From Bacillota bacterium (GTDB lineage: Bacteria > Bacillota > Clostridia > Oscillospirales > Ruminococcaceae), in NCBI GenBank assembly GCA_023395695.1, contig JAEWYJ010000258.1, forward strand, positions 1-7,437: a DNA stretch of 7,437 bases. The letters run 5' to 3'. Shown here one piece after another: positions 1 through 5,867 of this stretch. The translations under genes and the position numbers were made by a program. Numbering within the stretch: the stretch's first letter is position 1; each line of letters begins with the position of its first letter. A model generated the notes under the pieces. The model was not told the DNA's origin. It ran no database searches and saw only the letters and a list, made by a program, of their open reading frames with translations.

Positions 1-48
1 GCTCAGGATCATTGCAGTAGCAAGTCCGAGCGCGAGAGTTTTCTTCAT
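1..48 (-). CDS. N-terminus of an exported protein (partial, runs off the left edge)
   Basis: Only 16 codons are present, starting at the ATG at 48-46 and reading MKKTLALGLATAMILS. Two lysines followed by a hydrophobic stretch of Leu, Ala, Gly, Met and Ile is the n-region and h-region of a Sec signal peptide, so the product is probably secreted or a lipoprotein. The cleavage site or lipobox would lie outside the window, so the two cannot be told apart. The start is firm: a perfect AGGAGG (minus strand, 57-62) sits 8 nt upstream. The gene is separated from the nuclease gene upstream by a terminator at 320-354 and has a long structured leader (76-206), which suggests its own regulated transcription. 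The function cannot be given from this fragment. Solute-binding proteins and cell-wall proteins commonly begin like this, but that is only a guess. Confidence 0.8.
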   Translation of the reverse strand, partial: MKKTLALGLATAMILS

Positions 49-56
49 GGTTCGTT

Positions 57-62
57 CCTCCT
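57..62 (-). promoter_or_regulatory. Ribosome binding site of the exported protein
   Basis: A perfect AGGAGG on the minus strand lies 8 nt before the ATG at 48. It fixes the start of the partial gene at the left edge. Confidence 0.85.
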
Positions 63-75
63 AAATACTTGTGTG

Positions 76-206
76 TACCCGGCGGTTACGTCGCAAGCCG
101 CGCTTCACGGCTCTTCCCATGATGTTATCGGGCATTGGCAGCCAAATCAGGGGGCTCTCCTTCCCCCCGTTTGTCCTGCCGGCGAACAACGCAGTGAACG
201 CGTTCG
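76..206 (-). promoter_or_regulatory. Structured 5' leader, candidate cis-regulatory RNA of unknown class
   Basis: Read on the minus strand, the leader of the exported-protein gene can form at least three helices. The first is CGAAC/GTTCG (202-206 with 183-187). The second is a long arm made of GGCAG/CTGCC (176-180 with 137-141), CAAAC/ATTTG (169-173 with 143-147) and GGGGG/CCCCC (164-168 with 150-154). The third is UGCCCG/CGGGUA (129-134 with 76-81), which encloses a smaller AGCCG/CGGCU hairpin (108-112 with 96-100). The structure ends about 14 nt before the ribosome binding site, where translational or transcriptional control would be expected. I compared it from memory with cobalamin, c-di-AMP (ydaO), c-di-GMP, ZTP, glycine, SAM and T-box elements and found no convincing match to their conserved cores. 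It could be an unclassified riboswitch-like leader or simply GC-rich sequence that pairs by chance. Confidence 0.35.
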
Positions 207-319
207 AATACTAAGTGTTTTAGGTCTGCATTTTTGCTGCAATGTTGTTTTTGGTATTCCAGTGAGATAATGCTAAAAAAATTACCGTTTTGAAATAATA
301 TAATAACAATGCAAAAGTA

Positions 320-354
320 AAAGCCGGCTCAGAAGCTGATTCCAAGCCGGTTTT
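320..354 (-). terminator. Rho-independent terminator downstream of the nuclease gene
   Basis: CCGGCT (324-329) pairs with AGCCGG (345-350). The flanking A and T bases extend the stem to about 10 bp with one G-U pair. On the minus strand the stem is followed by CTTTTACTTTT, and on the plus strand by TTTTATTGTT, so it could act in both directions. Its position, about 150 nt after the stop of the beta-CASP gene and before the next minus-strand gene, fits termination of the nuclease transcript. The 15-nt loop is rather long. Confidence 0.6.
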
Positions 355-509
355 ATTGTTGTCAGAGCGTTTTATAAAAGCTGAGAAAAGCAAAAGCTTC
401 GTTCTGAAAGGGCCGTGCGAAGAATGCGGCACGAAGCAGCACAAGCTGTTTAACGCAACAGCTGCTGTCCGCAGCGGCATGCAAATGCTTTAAGAATGTT
501 AAGCTTAAA
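355..509. other. Gap between nuclease stop and terminator; no confident gene
   Basis: This is the 3' untranslated region of the nuclease transcript. It contains a 7-bp hairpin, AGCTGTT/AACAGCT, in the 445-465 area, and a shorter CGTGC/GCACG hairpin near 414-435. Neither is followed by a clear T-run on the minus strand. On the plus strand a 45-codon open frame (356-493, TTG start, no ribosome binding site) has a CEECG motif. I do not regard it as a supported gene. Confidence 0.4.
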
Positions 510-2102
510 CTATCGGTCCCATTTATCGCAAAGCGATTGAATCTGCGAGGCAAAGCGCGCAAGATCCTTGTTGGTGCCGCCGCGGTTGCGCTCAATAACC
601 TCAAGCAGCCGGTGACCGGTGGCCAGCAGGCGTGTAAACATTGTCTCGGCCCGGCGGGCGGCATAGTCCTTTTTAATCGGCACAGGGCCTTTTTCAACAA
701 GCAGTGTGTTGGTGGCCAGGTCGTAGCAGGTGCCGGAATAGGGCGCGACGGCAGTATGGCCCAGTGTAACCAGCTCCTCGGCAAAGGCGGTGCAGATTTC
801 GTCCTCGCCGTGAACAACAAACACCCGCTGGGGCTTGGGATCGTAGTGGCCGATCCAGGCCAGCAGGCCGTCCTTGTCGGCGTGACCGCTGATGCCAGCC
901 AGACGCTCAATTTCAGCGTGAATCTCAATCGGCTCGCCGAATAGCTTTACGGTCTGTGCGCCATCGACAATCGAGCGGCCAAGGCTGCCCACGGCCTGAT
1001 AGCCGACAAACAGAATCGTGCTCTCCTTCCGCCAAAGGTTATGCTTTAAATGGTGCTTGATGCGGCCTGCGTCGCACATGCCGCTGGCGGAGATAATCAC
1101 CTTGGGCTCGGTGTCAAAGTTAATCATCTTCGACTCCTCGGAGGTGACCGATACCTTAAGCCCCTCAAAGCTGATGGGGTTAATACCCTGATTGAGTAAA
1201 ACGAGCGTTGCTTCGTCAAAGCATTCCCTGCCGTTGCGATGAAAAATATTTGTCGCCTCAATGGCGAGCGGGCTATCGACATAAACAGAGAAGTCGTGGC
1301 CGTTGACCAGCTTTTTCTGCTTGATTTCCCGCAGGAAATAGAGCATCTCCTGCGTGCGGCCCACCGCAAAGGACGGAATGACAACATTGCCGCCACGGTC
1401 AAAGGTTTTTTGCAAAACGTCGGTGAGCGACTTTATGTAGTCGGGGCGGCCGCCGTGGTTGCGGTTGCCGTAGGTTGACTCCATAACAACGTAGTCGGCG
1501 TCGGGAATGTACTGCGGGTTTTTAATAATCGGCTGGTCAAGGTTGCCGATGTCGCCCGAGAAAACCAGCTTTTTGGTCACCTCGCCCTCGGTCAGCCACA
1601 CCTCAACCGAAGCGGAGCCCAGCAGATGCCCCACATCGATAAAGCGAATCTCAATACCCTCGGCAACAGAAATTTTTTGGTTATAGGGATGCGGCGCAAA
1701 GCAGTTAATGGCCGCAATGGCATCATCCATTGTATAGATGGGCACATATGCTTCCTGCCCGGCACGCTTGGCTTTTCGGTTGCGCCATTCAGCTTCAAAC
1801 TCCTGAATATGGGCCGAATCGCGCAGCATAATGTTGCACAGGTCGGCGGTGGCGTCGGTGGCGTGAATTTCGCCCTTAAAGCCGTTTTTACACAGGGCCG
1901 GCAGCATACCCGAGTGGTCGATATGCGCATGGGTCAGTAGTACAAAATCCAATTCGCCCGCCGCCACCGGAATGTCCTGGTTTTCAAAAAAATTAGGGCC
2001 TTGCTCCATGCCGCAGTCGACAATCAGCTTTTTGCCGCAGGCCTCAATATAAAAACAGCTTCCGGTCACCTCATGGGTTGCACCCAGAAAGGTCAGTTTC
2101 AT
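510..2102 (-). CDS. Beta-CASP metallo-beta-lactamase-fold nuclease (YSH1/CPSF-like, RNA-specificity domain)
   Basis: This 530-residue protein is a two-metal hydrolase of the beta-CASP branch of the metallo-beta-lactamase fold, whose members cleave RNA (CPSF73, RNase J relatives). Zinc-ligand motifs are complete: HAHIDH at 58-63, the motif-3 His at 159 (GHLLGSA) and the Asp at 184 (SGDIG). The beta-CASP signatures also follow in order: acidic motif A at E208 (MESTYG), motif B at H407 (ISGHAD) and motif C at H431 (VVHGE). A His at motif C is typical of RNA-acting members. About 70 residues beyond the KGPVP segment form a charged, probably helical tail. No signal peptide is seen, so it should be cytoplasmic. 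The ATG at 2102 is preceded by AGGAGG (2110-2115) at 7 nt. The stop is TAG. A strong promoter lies at 2245-2273. The substrate is unknown, and it is not RNase J itself by length and architecture. Confidence 0.93.
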   Translation of the reverse strand: MKLTFLGATHEVTGSCFYIEACGKKLIVDCGMEQGPNFFENQDIPVAAGELDFVLLTHAHIDHSGMLPALCKNGFKGEIHATDATADLCNIMLRDSAHIQEFEAEWRNRKAKRAGQEAYVPIYTMDDAIAAINCFAPHPYNQKISVAEGIEIRFIDVGHLLGSASVEVWLTEGEVTKKLVFSGDIGNLDQPIIKNPQYIPDADYVVMESTYGNRNHGGRPDYIKSLTDVLQKTFDRGGNVVIPSFAVGRTQEMLYFLREIKQKKLVNGHDFSVYVDSPLAIEATNIFHRNGRECFDEATLVLLNQGINPISFEGLKVSVTSEESKMINFDTEPKVIISASGMCDAGRIKHHLKHNLWRKESTILFVGYQAVGSLGRSIVDGAQTVKLFGEPIEIHAEIERLAGISGHADKDGLLAWIGHYDPKPQRVFVVHGEDEICTAFAEELVTLGHTAVAPYSGTCYDLATNTLLVEKGPVPIKKDYAARRAETMFTRLLATGHRLLEVIERNRGGTNKDLARFASQIQSLCDKWDR

Positions 2103-2109
2103 TGCGTGT

Positions 2110-2115
2110 CCTCCT
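2110..2115 (-). promoter_or_regulatory. Ribosome binding site of the beta-CASP nuclease
   Basis: A perfect AGGAGG on the minus strand lies 7 nt before the ATG at 2102 and supports that start. Confidence 0.85.
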
Positions 2116-2140
2116 TATAATATGCAGGCTTAAAACGGTA

Positions 2141-2156
2141 TCTCCGCGGGCGGAGA
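2141..2156 (-). repeat. 16-nt inverted repeat in the nuclease leader
   Basis: TCTCCGC and GCGGAGA form a perfect 7-bp inverted repeat around a 2-nt centre, about 40 nt before the nuclease start. It lies within the transcribed leader predicted from the promoter at 2245-2273. It may be an operator half-site pair or a short RNA hairpin. There is no T-run next to it, so it is unlikely to be a terminator. Confidence 0.4.
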
Positions 2157-2244
2157 AAACAATTAGAATACCCGCTTAATAAAATCCTCATCAAAAGACA
2201 GCAGGCCGTCGCGTATCATCCAATATAAAAGCTGTCCTGCGGTT

Positions 2245-2273
2245 ATTATACCATTCTGCACATACGATGTCAT
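2245..2273 (-). promoter_or_regulatory. Sigma-A-type promoter for the beta-CASP nuclease
   Basis: On the minus strand there is ATGACA (2268-2273, five of six matches to TTGACA), a 17-nt spacer and a perfect TATAAT (2245-2250). Transcription should start near 2238 and give a leader of about 136 nt. The first 8 nt of that leader (2231-2238) can pair with 2195-2202. Confidence 0.65.
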
Positions 2274-2346
2274 CTTTAAAAATCGAAATTCATAAATTTT
2301 TACAGAAAAATAATAAAAAACGCCAAAACAAGACGAAATTTAAAAG

Positions 2347-2375
2347 TTGAAGCGCACAGCCGGGCATGCTACAAT
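2347..2375 (+). promoter_or_regulatory. Sigma-A-type promoter for dinB
   Basis: TTGAAG (2347-2352), a 17-nt spacer and TACAAT (2370-2375) lie just before dinB. The sequence upstream (2275-2345) is very AT-rich and could act as an UP element. Transcription should start near 2382, leaving only a few nucleotides before the ribosome binding site. No LexA-type SOS box (GAAC-N4-GTTC) is visible here. Confidence 0.65.
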
Positions 2376-2387
2376 CATCTATAAAGT

Positions 2388-2393
2388 GAGGTG
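2388..2393 (+). promoter_or_regulatory. Ribosome binding site of dinB, pointing to the ATA codon at 2400
   Basis: GAGGTG overlaps the GTG at 2391, so it cannot serve that codon. It stands 6 nt before ATA at 2400-2402. The same arrangement, GAGGTG plus 5-7 nt, precedes the PAP2 and DUF4830 genes in this window. Confidence 0.55.
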
Positions 2394-3620
2394 TTTGCCA
2401 TAGACAGGGTCATTTTGCACTGCGACTGTAACAGCTTTTTTGCGTCGGTCGAGACGGTTCTTAATCCGGAGCTTTGCGCAGGGCCAATGGCGGTTTGCGG
2501 CGACCCTGACAGTCGGCACGGTATTATTCTGGCTAAAAACGAACAGGCCAAGCGCTTGGGCGTTAAAACGGCCGAAACAATCTGGCAGGCGCAGCGCAAA
2601 TGTCCCGGGCTGACGCTTGTCCGACCGCAGCACGACGAATACGTCAAATACTCGCGGCTCGTCAATGACATCTACAGACGGTATACCGATCAGGTCGAGC
2701 CGTTTGGCATTGACGAGTCGTGGCTGGATGTGACCGGCTCGCAGCAATTGTTTGGCTCCGGGCGTGAGATTGCCGACCGGCTGCGGCAGGCGGTGCGGCA
2801 GGAGACGGGGCTGACCATTTCGGTCGGCGTATCGTTTAATAAAATTTTTGCAAAGCTTGGCTCCGATTATAAAAAACCGGATGCGACCACCGTCATCGAC
2901 CGCGCCAACTGGCAGCGCATGATCTGGCCGCTGCCGGTATCCTCTCTTTTATATGTCGGCTCCTCGGTGCAGAAAACGCTGTCGGACATGTATATTCAAA
3001 CCATTGGACAGCTGGCCGCCGCCGACCCGGCCCAGCTGACAGCACGGCTGGGAAAGCTGGGCGGGCAAATTTTTGACTACGCAAACGGTCTGGACGACAG
3101 CCCCGTCCGTCGGTCGGATACCCCGCGCGAAATAAAATCGGTCGGCAACGGCATGACCTTTAGGCGCGACCTGACCGACATCCGGGATATACGGGTCGGG
3201 GTGGCGGCGCTCTGCGATGAGGTCGCCGGGCGTATGCGCCGGTACGGCCTGTGCTGCCGCACGGTGCAGTTGCAAATAAAGGACACCTATATGCGCACCG
3301 TCTCCCGGCAGTGCCCGCTGCAAAACCCAACGGCGCTGTCCGCAGAGCTGACCGAAGCGGCGATGCGGCTTGTGGCCGGCTGCTGGAACGGGCAGACCCC
3401 CATCCGAACGCTGACGGTAACGGGCGCTAATCTTGTGGCGGCGGCTGAGGCGGCCGAGCAGCTCTCGTTTTTCGGCGATCCGCCGGAGGCACGCGAACGC
3501 CGTAAAAAGCTGGAGACGGCTATCGATTCAGTACGCCAAAAATTTGGGCGCGGCAGCATTTCGACCGGCGCCATTATGGCCAGCGATATCGGCCTTACAC
3601 ATGACCCGCATGAGGAGTAA
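2391..3620 (+). CDS. dinB: DNA polymerase IV (Y-family translesion polymerase)
   Basis: Y-family polymerases copy past damaged template bases with low fidelity. Counting from the GTG at 2391 (409 residues), the palm carries the metal ligands D12 (HCDCNSFF) and D108-E109 (FGIDESWLD), with F17 as the steric gate. SVGVSFNKIFAKLGSDYKKP (144-163) is the conserved fingers/palm block. A helix-hairpin-helix thumb follows (about 189-212), then the little-finger domain (about 245-350). QLSFF at 357-361 fits the beta-clamp binding motif, and the tail ends in the SVRQKFGRGSI block (380-390) typical of Firmicute homologues. Start choice is unusual: the only good Shine-Dalgarno, GAGGTG at 2388-2393, overlaps the GTG but lies 6 nt before an ATA at 2400, exactly where the family's M-DRVILH start is expected. 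It has its own promoter and ends at the shared palindromic terminator. Confidence 0.93.
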   Translation: MFAIDRVILHCDCNSFFASVETVLNPELCAGPMAVCGDPDSRHGIILAKNEQAKRLGVKTAETIWQAQRKCPGLTLVRPQHDEYVKYSRLVNDIYRRYTDQVEPFGIDESWLDVTGSQQLFGSGREIADRLRQAVRQETGLTISVGVSFNKIFAKLGSDYKKPDATTVIDRANWQRMIWPLPVSSLLYVGSSVQKTLSDMYIQTIGQLAAADPAQLTARLGKLGGQIFDYANGLDDSPVRRSDTPREIKSVGNGMTFRRDLTDIRDIRVGVAALCDEVAGRMRRYGLCCRTVQLQIKDTYMRTVSRQCPLQNPTALSAELTEAAMRLVAGCWNGQTPIRTLTVTGANLVAAAEAAEQLSFFGDPPEARERRKKLETAIDSVRQKFGRGSISTGAIMASDIGLTHDPHEE

Positions 3621-3658
3621 CCAGCGGATGTGCGCGCCTTACAGTGCTCTGTATGGTC

Positions 3659-3708
3659 CAATTAAAAATCCGGGCAGGGCCAATTGGCCCTGCCCGGATT
3701 TTTAATTG
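3659..3708. terminator. Bidirectional Rho-independent terminator, perfect 50-nt palindrome
   Basis: Arms of 25 nt are perfectly complementary. The GC core is CCGGGCAGGGCC/GGCCCTGCCCGG, flanked by AATTAAAAAT/ATTTTTAATT, with AATT in the centre. A T-rich run follows the stem on both strands. It lies between the convergent dinB (stop 3620) and PAP2 gene (stop 3716) and should terminate both. Confidence 0.93.
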
Positions 3709-3715
3709 CGCCGTG

Positions 3716-4273
3716 CTACTGCATTTTAATGCGGTAGCGCCGATGCTGTTCGTAATACTTGACAAAGCGGCAAACGACCATAGCGGATAAAATACCCAGC
3801 GCCATACCGGCTGCCACATCAAGCGGGTAATGCATCATAAGATAAACACGCGAAAAAGCAATCAGCGCGGCCAGTACCATTGCGGGCAAAGCAAGCCGAT
3901 GCCGCCACAGCATCAGCGTGGTGGCTGCGGCAAAGCTGCACATGGCATGCCCGGAGGGAAAGGAGTACAGCTCTCTGTCGGGCGGAATCAGCAGCTGTAT
4001 GGTCGGGTCGTCGGTATAGGGGCGCGCGCGGGCAATAAAATTTTTAAGGAATAAATTTCCCCCAAGGTAACAGACCAACATGGCCAGCGCCATTGTTACG
4101 CCGGCCGGACGGGTCTTTTTTTTGACCAGCAGAATCAGGCAGATGACGACCCAAATACCGCCGCTGTTGCCCAATGCGGTAATCATCGGCATCAGGCGAT
4201 CGAACAAAGGCGAATGAAACAAGTCGTGAATCAGCCACAGGCCTGAGCTGTCAATCGCTTCTAGATATGCCAC
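3716..4273 (-). CDS. PAP2-family membrane phosphatase (undecaprenyl-diphosphatase/BcrC-like)
   Basis: The 185-residue protein carries the complete three-part phosphatase signature of the PAP2 family. These are K77-x6-R84-P85 (KNFIARARP), P106-S107-G108-H109, and S141-R142-x5-H148-x3-D152. H109 and H148 would be the catalytic histidines. Several hydrophobic segments (about 38-50, 58-75, 110-124, 127-145 and 151-168) make it an integral membrane protein with the active site at the membrane face. Related proteins remove phosphate from undecaprenyl pyrophosphate or phosphatidic acid and phosphatidylglycerol phosphate. The sequence does not decide which. The start is GTG at 4273 with GAGGTG (4279-4284) 5 nt upstream. 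It has its own promoter (4420-4448) with a structured leader, and ends in TAG just before the shared terminator. Confidence 0.9.
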   Translation of the reverse strand: MAYLEAIDSSGLWLIHDLFHSPLFDRLMPMITALGNSGGIWVVICLILLVKKKTRPAGVTMALAMLVCYLGGNLFLKNFIARARPYTDDPTIQLLIPPDRELYSFPSGHAMCSFAAATTLMLWRHRLALPAMVLAALIAFSRVYLMMHYPLDVAAGMALGILSAMVVCRFVKYYEQHRRYRIKMQ

Positions 4274-4278
4274 GCAAG

Positions 4279-4284
4279 CACCTC
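4279..4284 (-). promoter_or_regulatory. Ribosome binding site deciding the GTG start of the PAP2 gene
   Basis: GAGGTG on the minus strand lies 5 nt before the GTG at 4273. A second copy in the same AAATGAGGTG context lies upstream in the leader at about 4383-4392, without an evident gene after it. Confidence 0.65.
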
Positions 4285-4327
4285 ATTTAAATTGGTATGC
4301 TAAAATAGCGTTATGCTCTGAAAATCG

Positions 4328-4383
4328 GGGATTGGCAGTTTGTTTTGTGGTGCGCTGTTCATCGAGCAGCCTGCGACAATCCC
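4328..4383 (-). promoter_or_regulatory. Structured leader hairpin of the PAP2 gene
   Basis: Within the predicted PAP2 transcript leader, GGGATTG (4377-4383 on minus) pairs with CAATCCC (4328-4334). The stem continues after a 2-nt bulge with GCAG/CTGC (4371-4374 with 4335-4338) and contains an inner GCTG/CAGC hairpin (4367-4370 with 4354-4357). The 5' arm adjoins the upstream GAGGTG copy. No known riboswitch class is recognised. Confidence 0.35.
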
Positions 4384-4419
4384 ACCTCATTTATAAGTTG
4401 GCACAGCCGATGCAATAGT

Positions 4420-4448
4420 ATTCTAGCATTGCAAAAATAGAACGTCAA
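4420..4448 (-). promoter_or_regulatory. Sigma-A-type promoter for the PAP2 gene
   Basis: On the minus strand there is TTGACG (4443-4448), a 17-nt spacer and TAGAAT (4420-4425). It begins 8 nt after the rsuA stop. Transcription would start near 4413 and give a leader of about 140 nt before the GTG start. Confidence 0.65.
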
Positions 4449-4456
4449 ACAGAATT

Positions 4457-5170
4457 TCAAAAAAGGAACAATTTTTCGAGTTCTTCTGCAAAAAGTAACC
4501 GACTTTCACCCGATGGCAATGCCGGGTCAAGCGTCAGCCCGCCGATACGCACCCGCTTTAGGCCGATAACCTTTCCGCCGTTTTGGTCAAACATACGCCG
4601 CACCTGATGATAAATGCCCTCAAATATGGTGACACGGCCCGACGTTTCGGAGAACGGCTCCAGAAGAGCCGCAGAAGAATACCGGCCCCCGCCAAGATAG
4701 ACCCCCTGCGAGAATTTTTCAACCAGCTCCGCGTTGACAATGGGTGCGTCAAGCATAAATTCATAGACCTTGGGCAGATGCTTTTTGGGCGCCAGAATGC
4801 GGTGGGCAAAGTCGCCGTCGTCGGTGATGAGAAGCATGCCCTCGGTGTATTTGTCCAGCCGGCCGGCGGGGAACAGGCCCTTGCGTTGCAGTTCAGGCGG
4901 CAACAAATCTAAAACCGTGCGGCTTACAGGGTCGTCGGTGGAGGATACCACCCCCAGCGGTTTGTTCATCAGAATATAAAGCTGTTTTTTAAACGCGACG
5001 GGTTCTCCGTTTACAAGCACGGTCTGGTACGCCGTGTCAGCCTTGTCGCTGCCGGAGCGGACGGTTTTGCCGTCAACAGTTACGCCGCCGCCGGCCAGCA
5101 GCCGTTTGGCGTCTGTGCGGGATAATCCTTTTGCGGTTGACAGCAGCTTGTCCAAACGAATAATAGCCAA
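4457..5170 (-). CDS. rsuA: RsuA-family 16S rRNA pseudouridine synthase
   Basis: This 237-residue enzyme isomerises a uridine in rRNA to pseudouridine; RsuA itself modifies U516 of 16S rRNA. An N-terminal S4 RNA-binding domain (about 3-48, IIRLDKLLSTAKGLSRTDAK) is followed by the catalytic domain (about 63-237). GRLDKYTEG at 103-111 contains the catalytic D106, KVYEF at 134-138 the conserved Tyr, and EGIYHQVRRMF at 184-194 the family's C-terminal motif. The APKKHLPK block favours RsuA over RluB/E/F, but the target base is inferred. I chose TTG at 5170: AGGGGG lies 6 nt upstream and the protein then begins directly at the S4 domain. Extending to 5227 would place the coding region over the promoter. 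The stop is TGA. No terminator is visible before the PAP2 promoter. Confidence 0.9.
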   Translation of the reverse strand: MAIIRLDKLLSTAKGLSRTDAKRLLAGGGVTVDGKTVRSGSDKADTAYQTVLVNGEPVAFKKQLYILMNKPLGVVSSTDDPVSRTVLDLLPPELQRKGLFPAGRLDKYTEGMLLITDDGDFAHRILAPKKHLPKVYEFMLDAPIVNAELVEKFSQGVYLGGGRYSSAALLEPFSETSGRVTIFEGIYHQVRRMFDQNGGKVIGLKRVRIGGLTLDPALPSGESRLLFAEELEKLFLF

Positions 5171-5197
5171 AAAAATCCCCCCTGCCGTTATGATTTT

Positions 5198-5227
5198 ATC
5201 ATAGCACAGCGAGGGGATTTTGTACAA
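5198..5227 (-). promoter_or_regulatory. Sigma-A-type promoter for rsuA
   Basis: On the minus strand there is TTGTAC (5222-5227), an 18-nt spacer and TATGAT (5198-5203). It begins 5 nt after the DUF4830 gene's stop and gives a leader of about 20 nt ending in AGGGGGG before the TTG at 5170. It argues against any rsuA start upstream of 5191. Confidence 0.6.
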
Positions 5228-5232
5228 TTTGG

Positions 5233-5742
5233 TCAGCCGGTCGTGGCGGTGGAGGACTCGGCAGGAAAGGTAAGCCCCTGCATAAATCCGTCCATTCCCA
5301 TTGCGCTGACATCGCCGCCGACAATCTTATTTCCGCAGACCAGAAGGTTTAAGCGGACGTTCTGCGCGCCGCCGGGGTAGTTGAGCACCGTGTAGCTGTA
5401 ACGCTTGCAGCGCTTGCCCTTATAGCGTGAGAGATCCATGCCCTGTTCCTTTTGAATATTATTATAGTTTTCATAAACTTCATCAAATTTTTTGGGAATA
5501 ATAACCTCAACGACCTCATCCGGCTCGGGGTTGACAACCCAGCCGAGTGCCGCCAGAAATTCCTGCCGTTGTTCCTCTGTTTTTCCGCTTTGGCGTTTAA
5601 TTTGGGCACCCGTGAGGGCGGCGTTTCCTTCGGGTATCAGGTTCAGCACCAGCCGGCCCGCCGCCATGACGGCCAGCAGCAACAACAGCAGCAGTGCGGA
5701 ACGGCGAACCCGTCTGTTGAAACGGAACGCATACATCAACAT
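5233..5742 (-). CDS. Membrane-anchored DUF4830-type protein of unknown function
   Basis: The 169-residue protein has a basic N-terminus (FRFNRRVRRS), one strongly hydrophobic segment at about 16-37, and then a soluble domain expected outside the cytoplasm. The domain has the blocks FLAALGWVVNPEP (62-74), VVEVIIPKKFDEVYENYNNI (77-96), QGMDLSRYKGK (99-109) and YTVLNYPG (117-124), which I recognise as DUF4830, a domain found mainly in clostridia. No catalytic motif is visible and its biochemical role is unknown. A short Ser/Thr/Ala-rich tail ends the protein. The ATG at 5742 is supported by GAGGTG (5750-5755) at 7 nt. A second in-frame ATG at 5736 is less well spaced. It lies upstream of rsuA with 62 nt between them, but that gap holds an rsuA promoter. 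Confidence 0.85.
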   Translation of the reverse strand: MLMYAFRFNRRVRRSALLLLLLLAVMAAGRLVLNLIPEGNAALTGAQIKRQSGKTEEQRQEFLAALGWVVNPEPDEVVEVIIPKKFDEVYENYNNIQKEQGMDLSRYKGKRCKRYSYTVLNYPGGAQNVRLNLLVCGNKIVGGDVSAMGMDGFMQGLTFPAESSTATTG

Positions 5743-5787
5743 GTCAATTCACCTCGATGATGTATATGCAAAAAAGCAAAGCAGAAA

Positions 5788-5821
5788 GAACAGATTTTAT
5801 TTGCAGGCCTTTTTTTCCCAA
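5788..5821 (-). promoter_or_regulatory. Weak candidate promoter for the DUF4830 gene
   Basis: On the minus strand a TTGGGA-like -35 is followed by a 16-nt A-rich spacer and TAAAAT at about 5795-5800. The -35 is poor, so this is the best of weak options in the divergent interval. Confidence 0.25.
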
Positions 5822-5826
5822 AGGAC

Positions 5827-5855
5827 TTGTCAGGCTGGGGGATATCCAGTATAAT
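5827..5855 (+). promoter_or_regulatory. Strong sigma-A-type promoter for the EF-G-like gene
   Basis: TTGTCA (5827-5832), a 17-nt spacer and a perfect TATAAT (5850-5855). Transcription should start near 5861-5863 and give a leader of about 86 nt. Confidence 0.75.
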
Positions 5856-5867
5856 TAGACATATGTG

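Noticed and set aside
196..205. GAACGCGTTC palindrome as a LexA (SOS) box
   Set aside because: The Gram-positive SOS box needs GAAC-N4-GTTC. Here the half-sites are only 2 nt apart, and the palindrome is far from dinB and part of an RNA helix in the leader.
76..206. Cobalamin or c-di-AMP riboswitch assignment for the first leader
   Set aside because: The B12 box GCCACUG and the ydaO core (CCCGACAGCUAAC type) are both absent. Resemblance is limited to short strings.
362..928. A 188-codon minus-strand frame with an ATG start overlapping the 3' part of the nuclease gene
   Set aside because: It lies in another frame of the well-conserved beta-CASP gene, has low-complexity Ala/Pro/Arg/Leu composition and has no ribosome binding site. 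It is a shadow frame.
5171..5227. Extension of rsuA to an upstream TTG at 5227 (19 more residues)
   Set aside because: The segment contains the -35 and -10 boxes of the rsuA promoter, and the TTG at 5170 has AGGGGG at the right distance and gives the normal family N-terminus.
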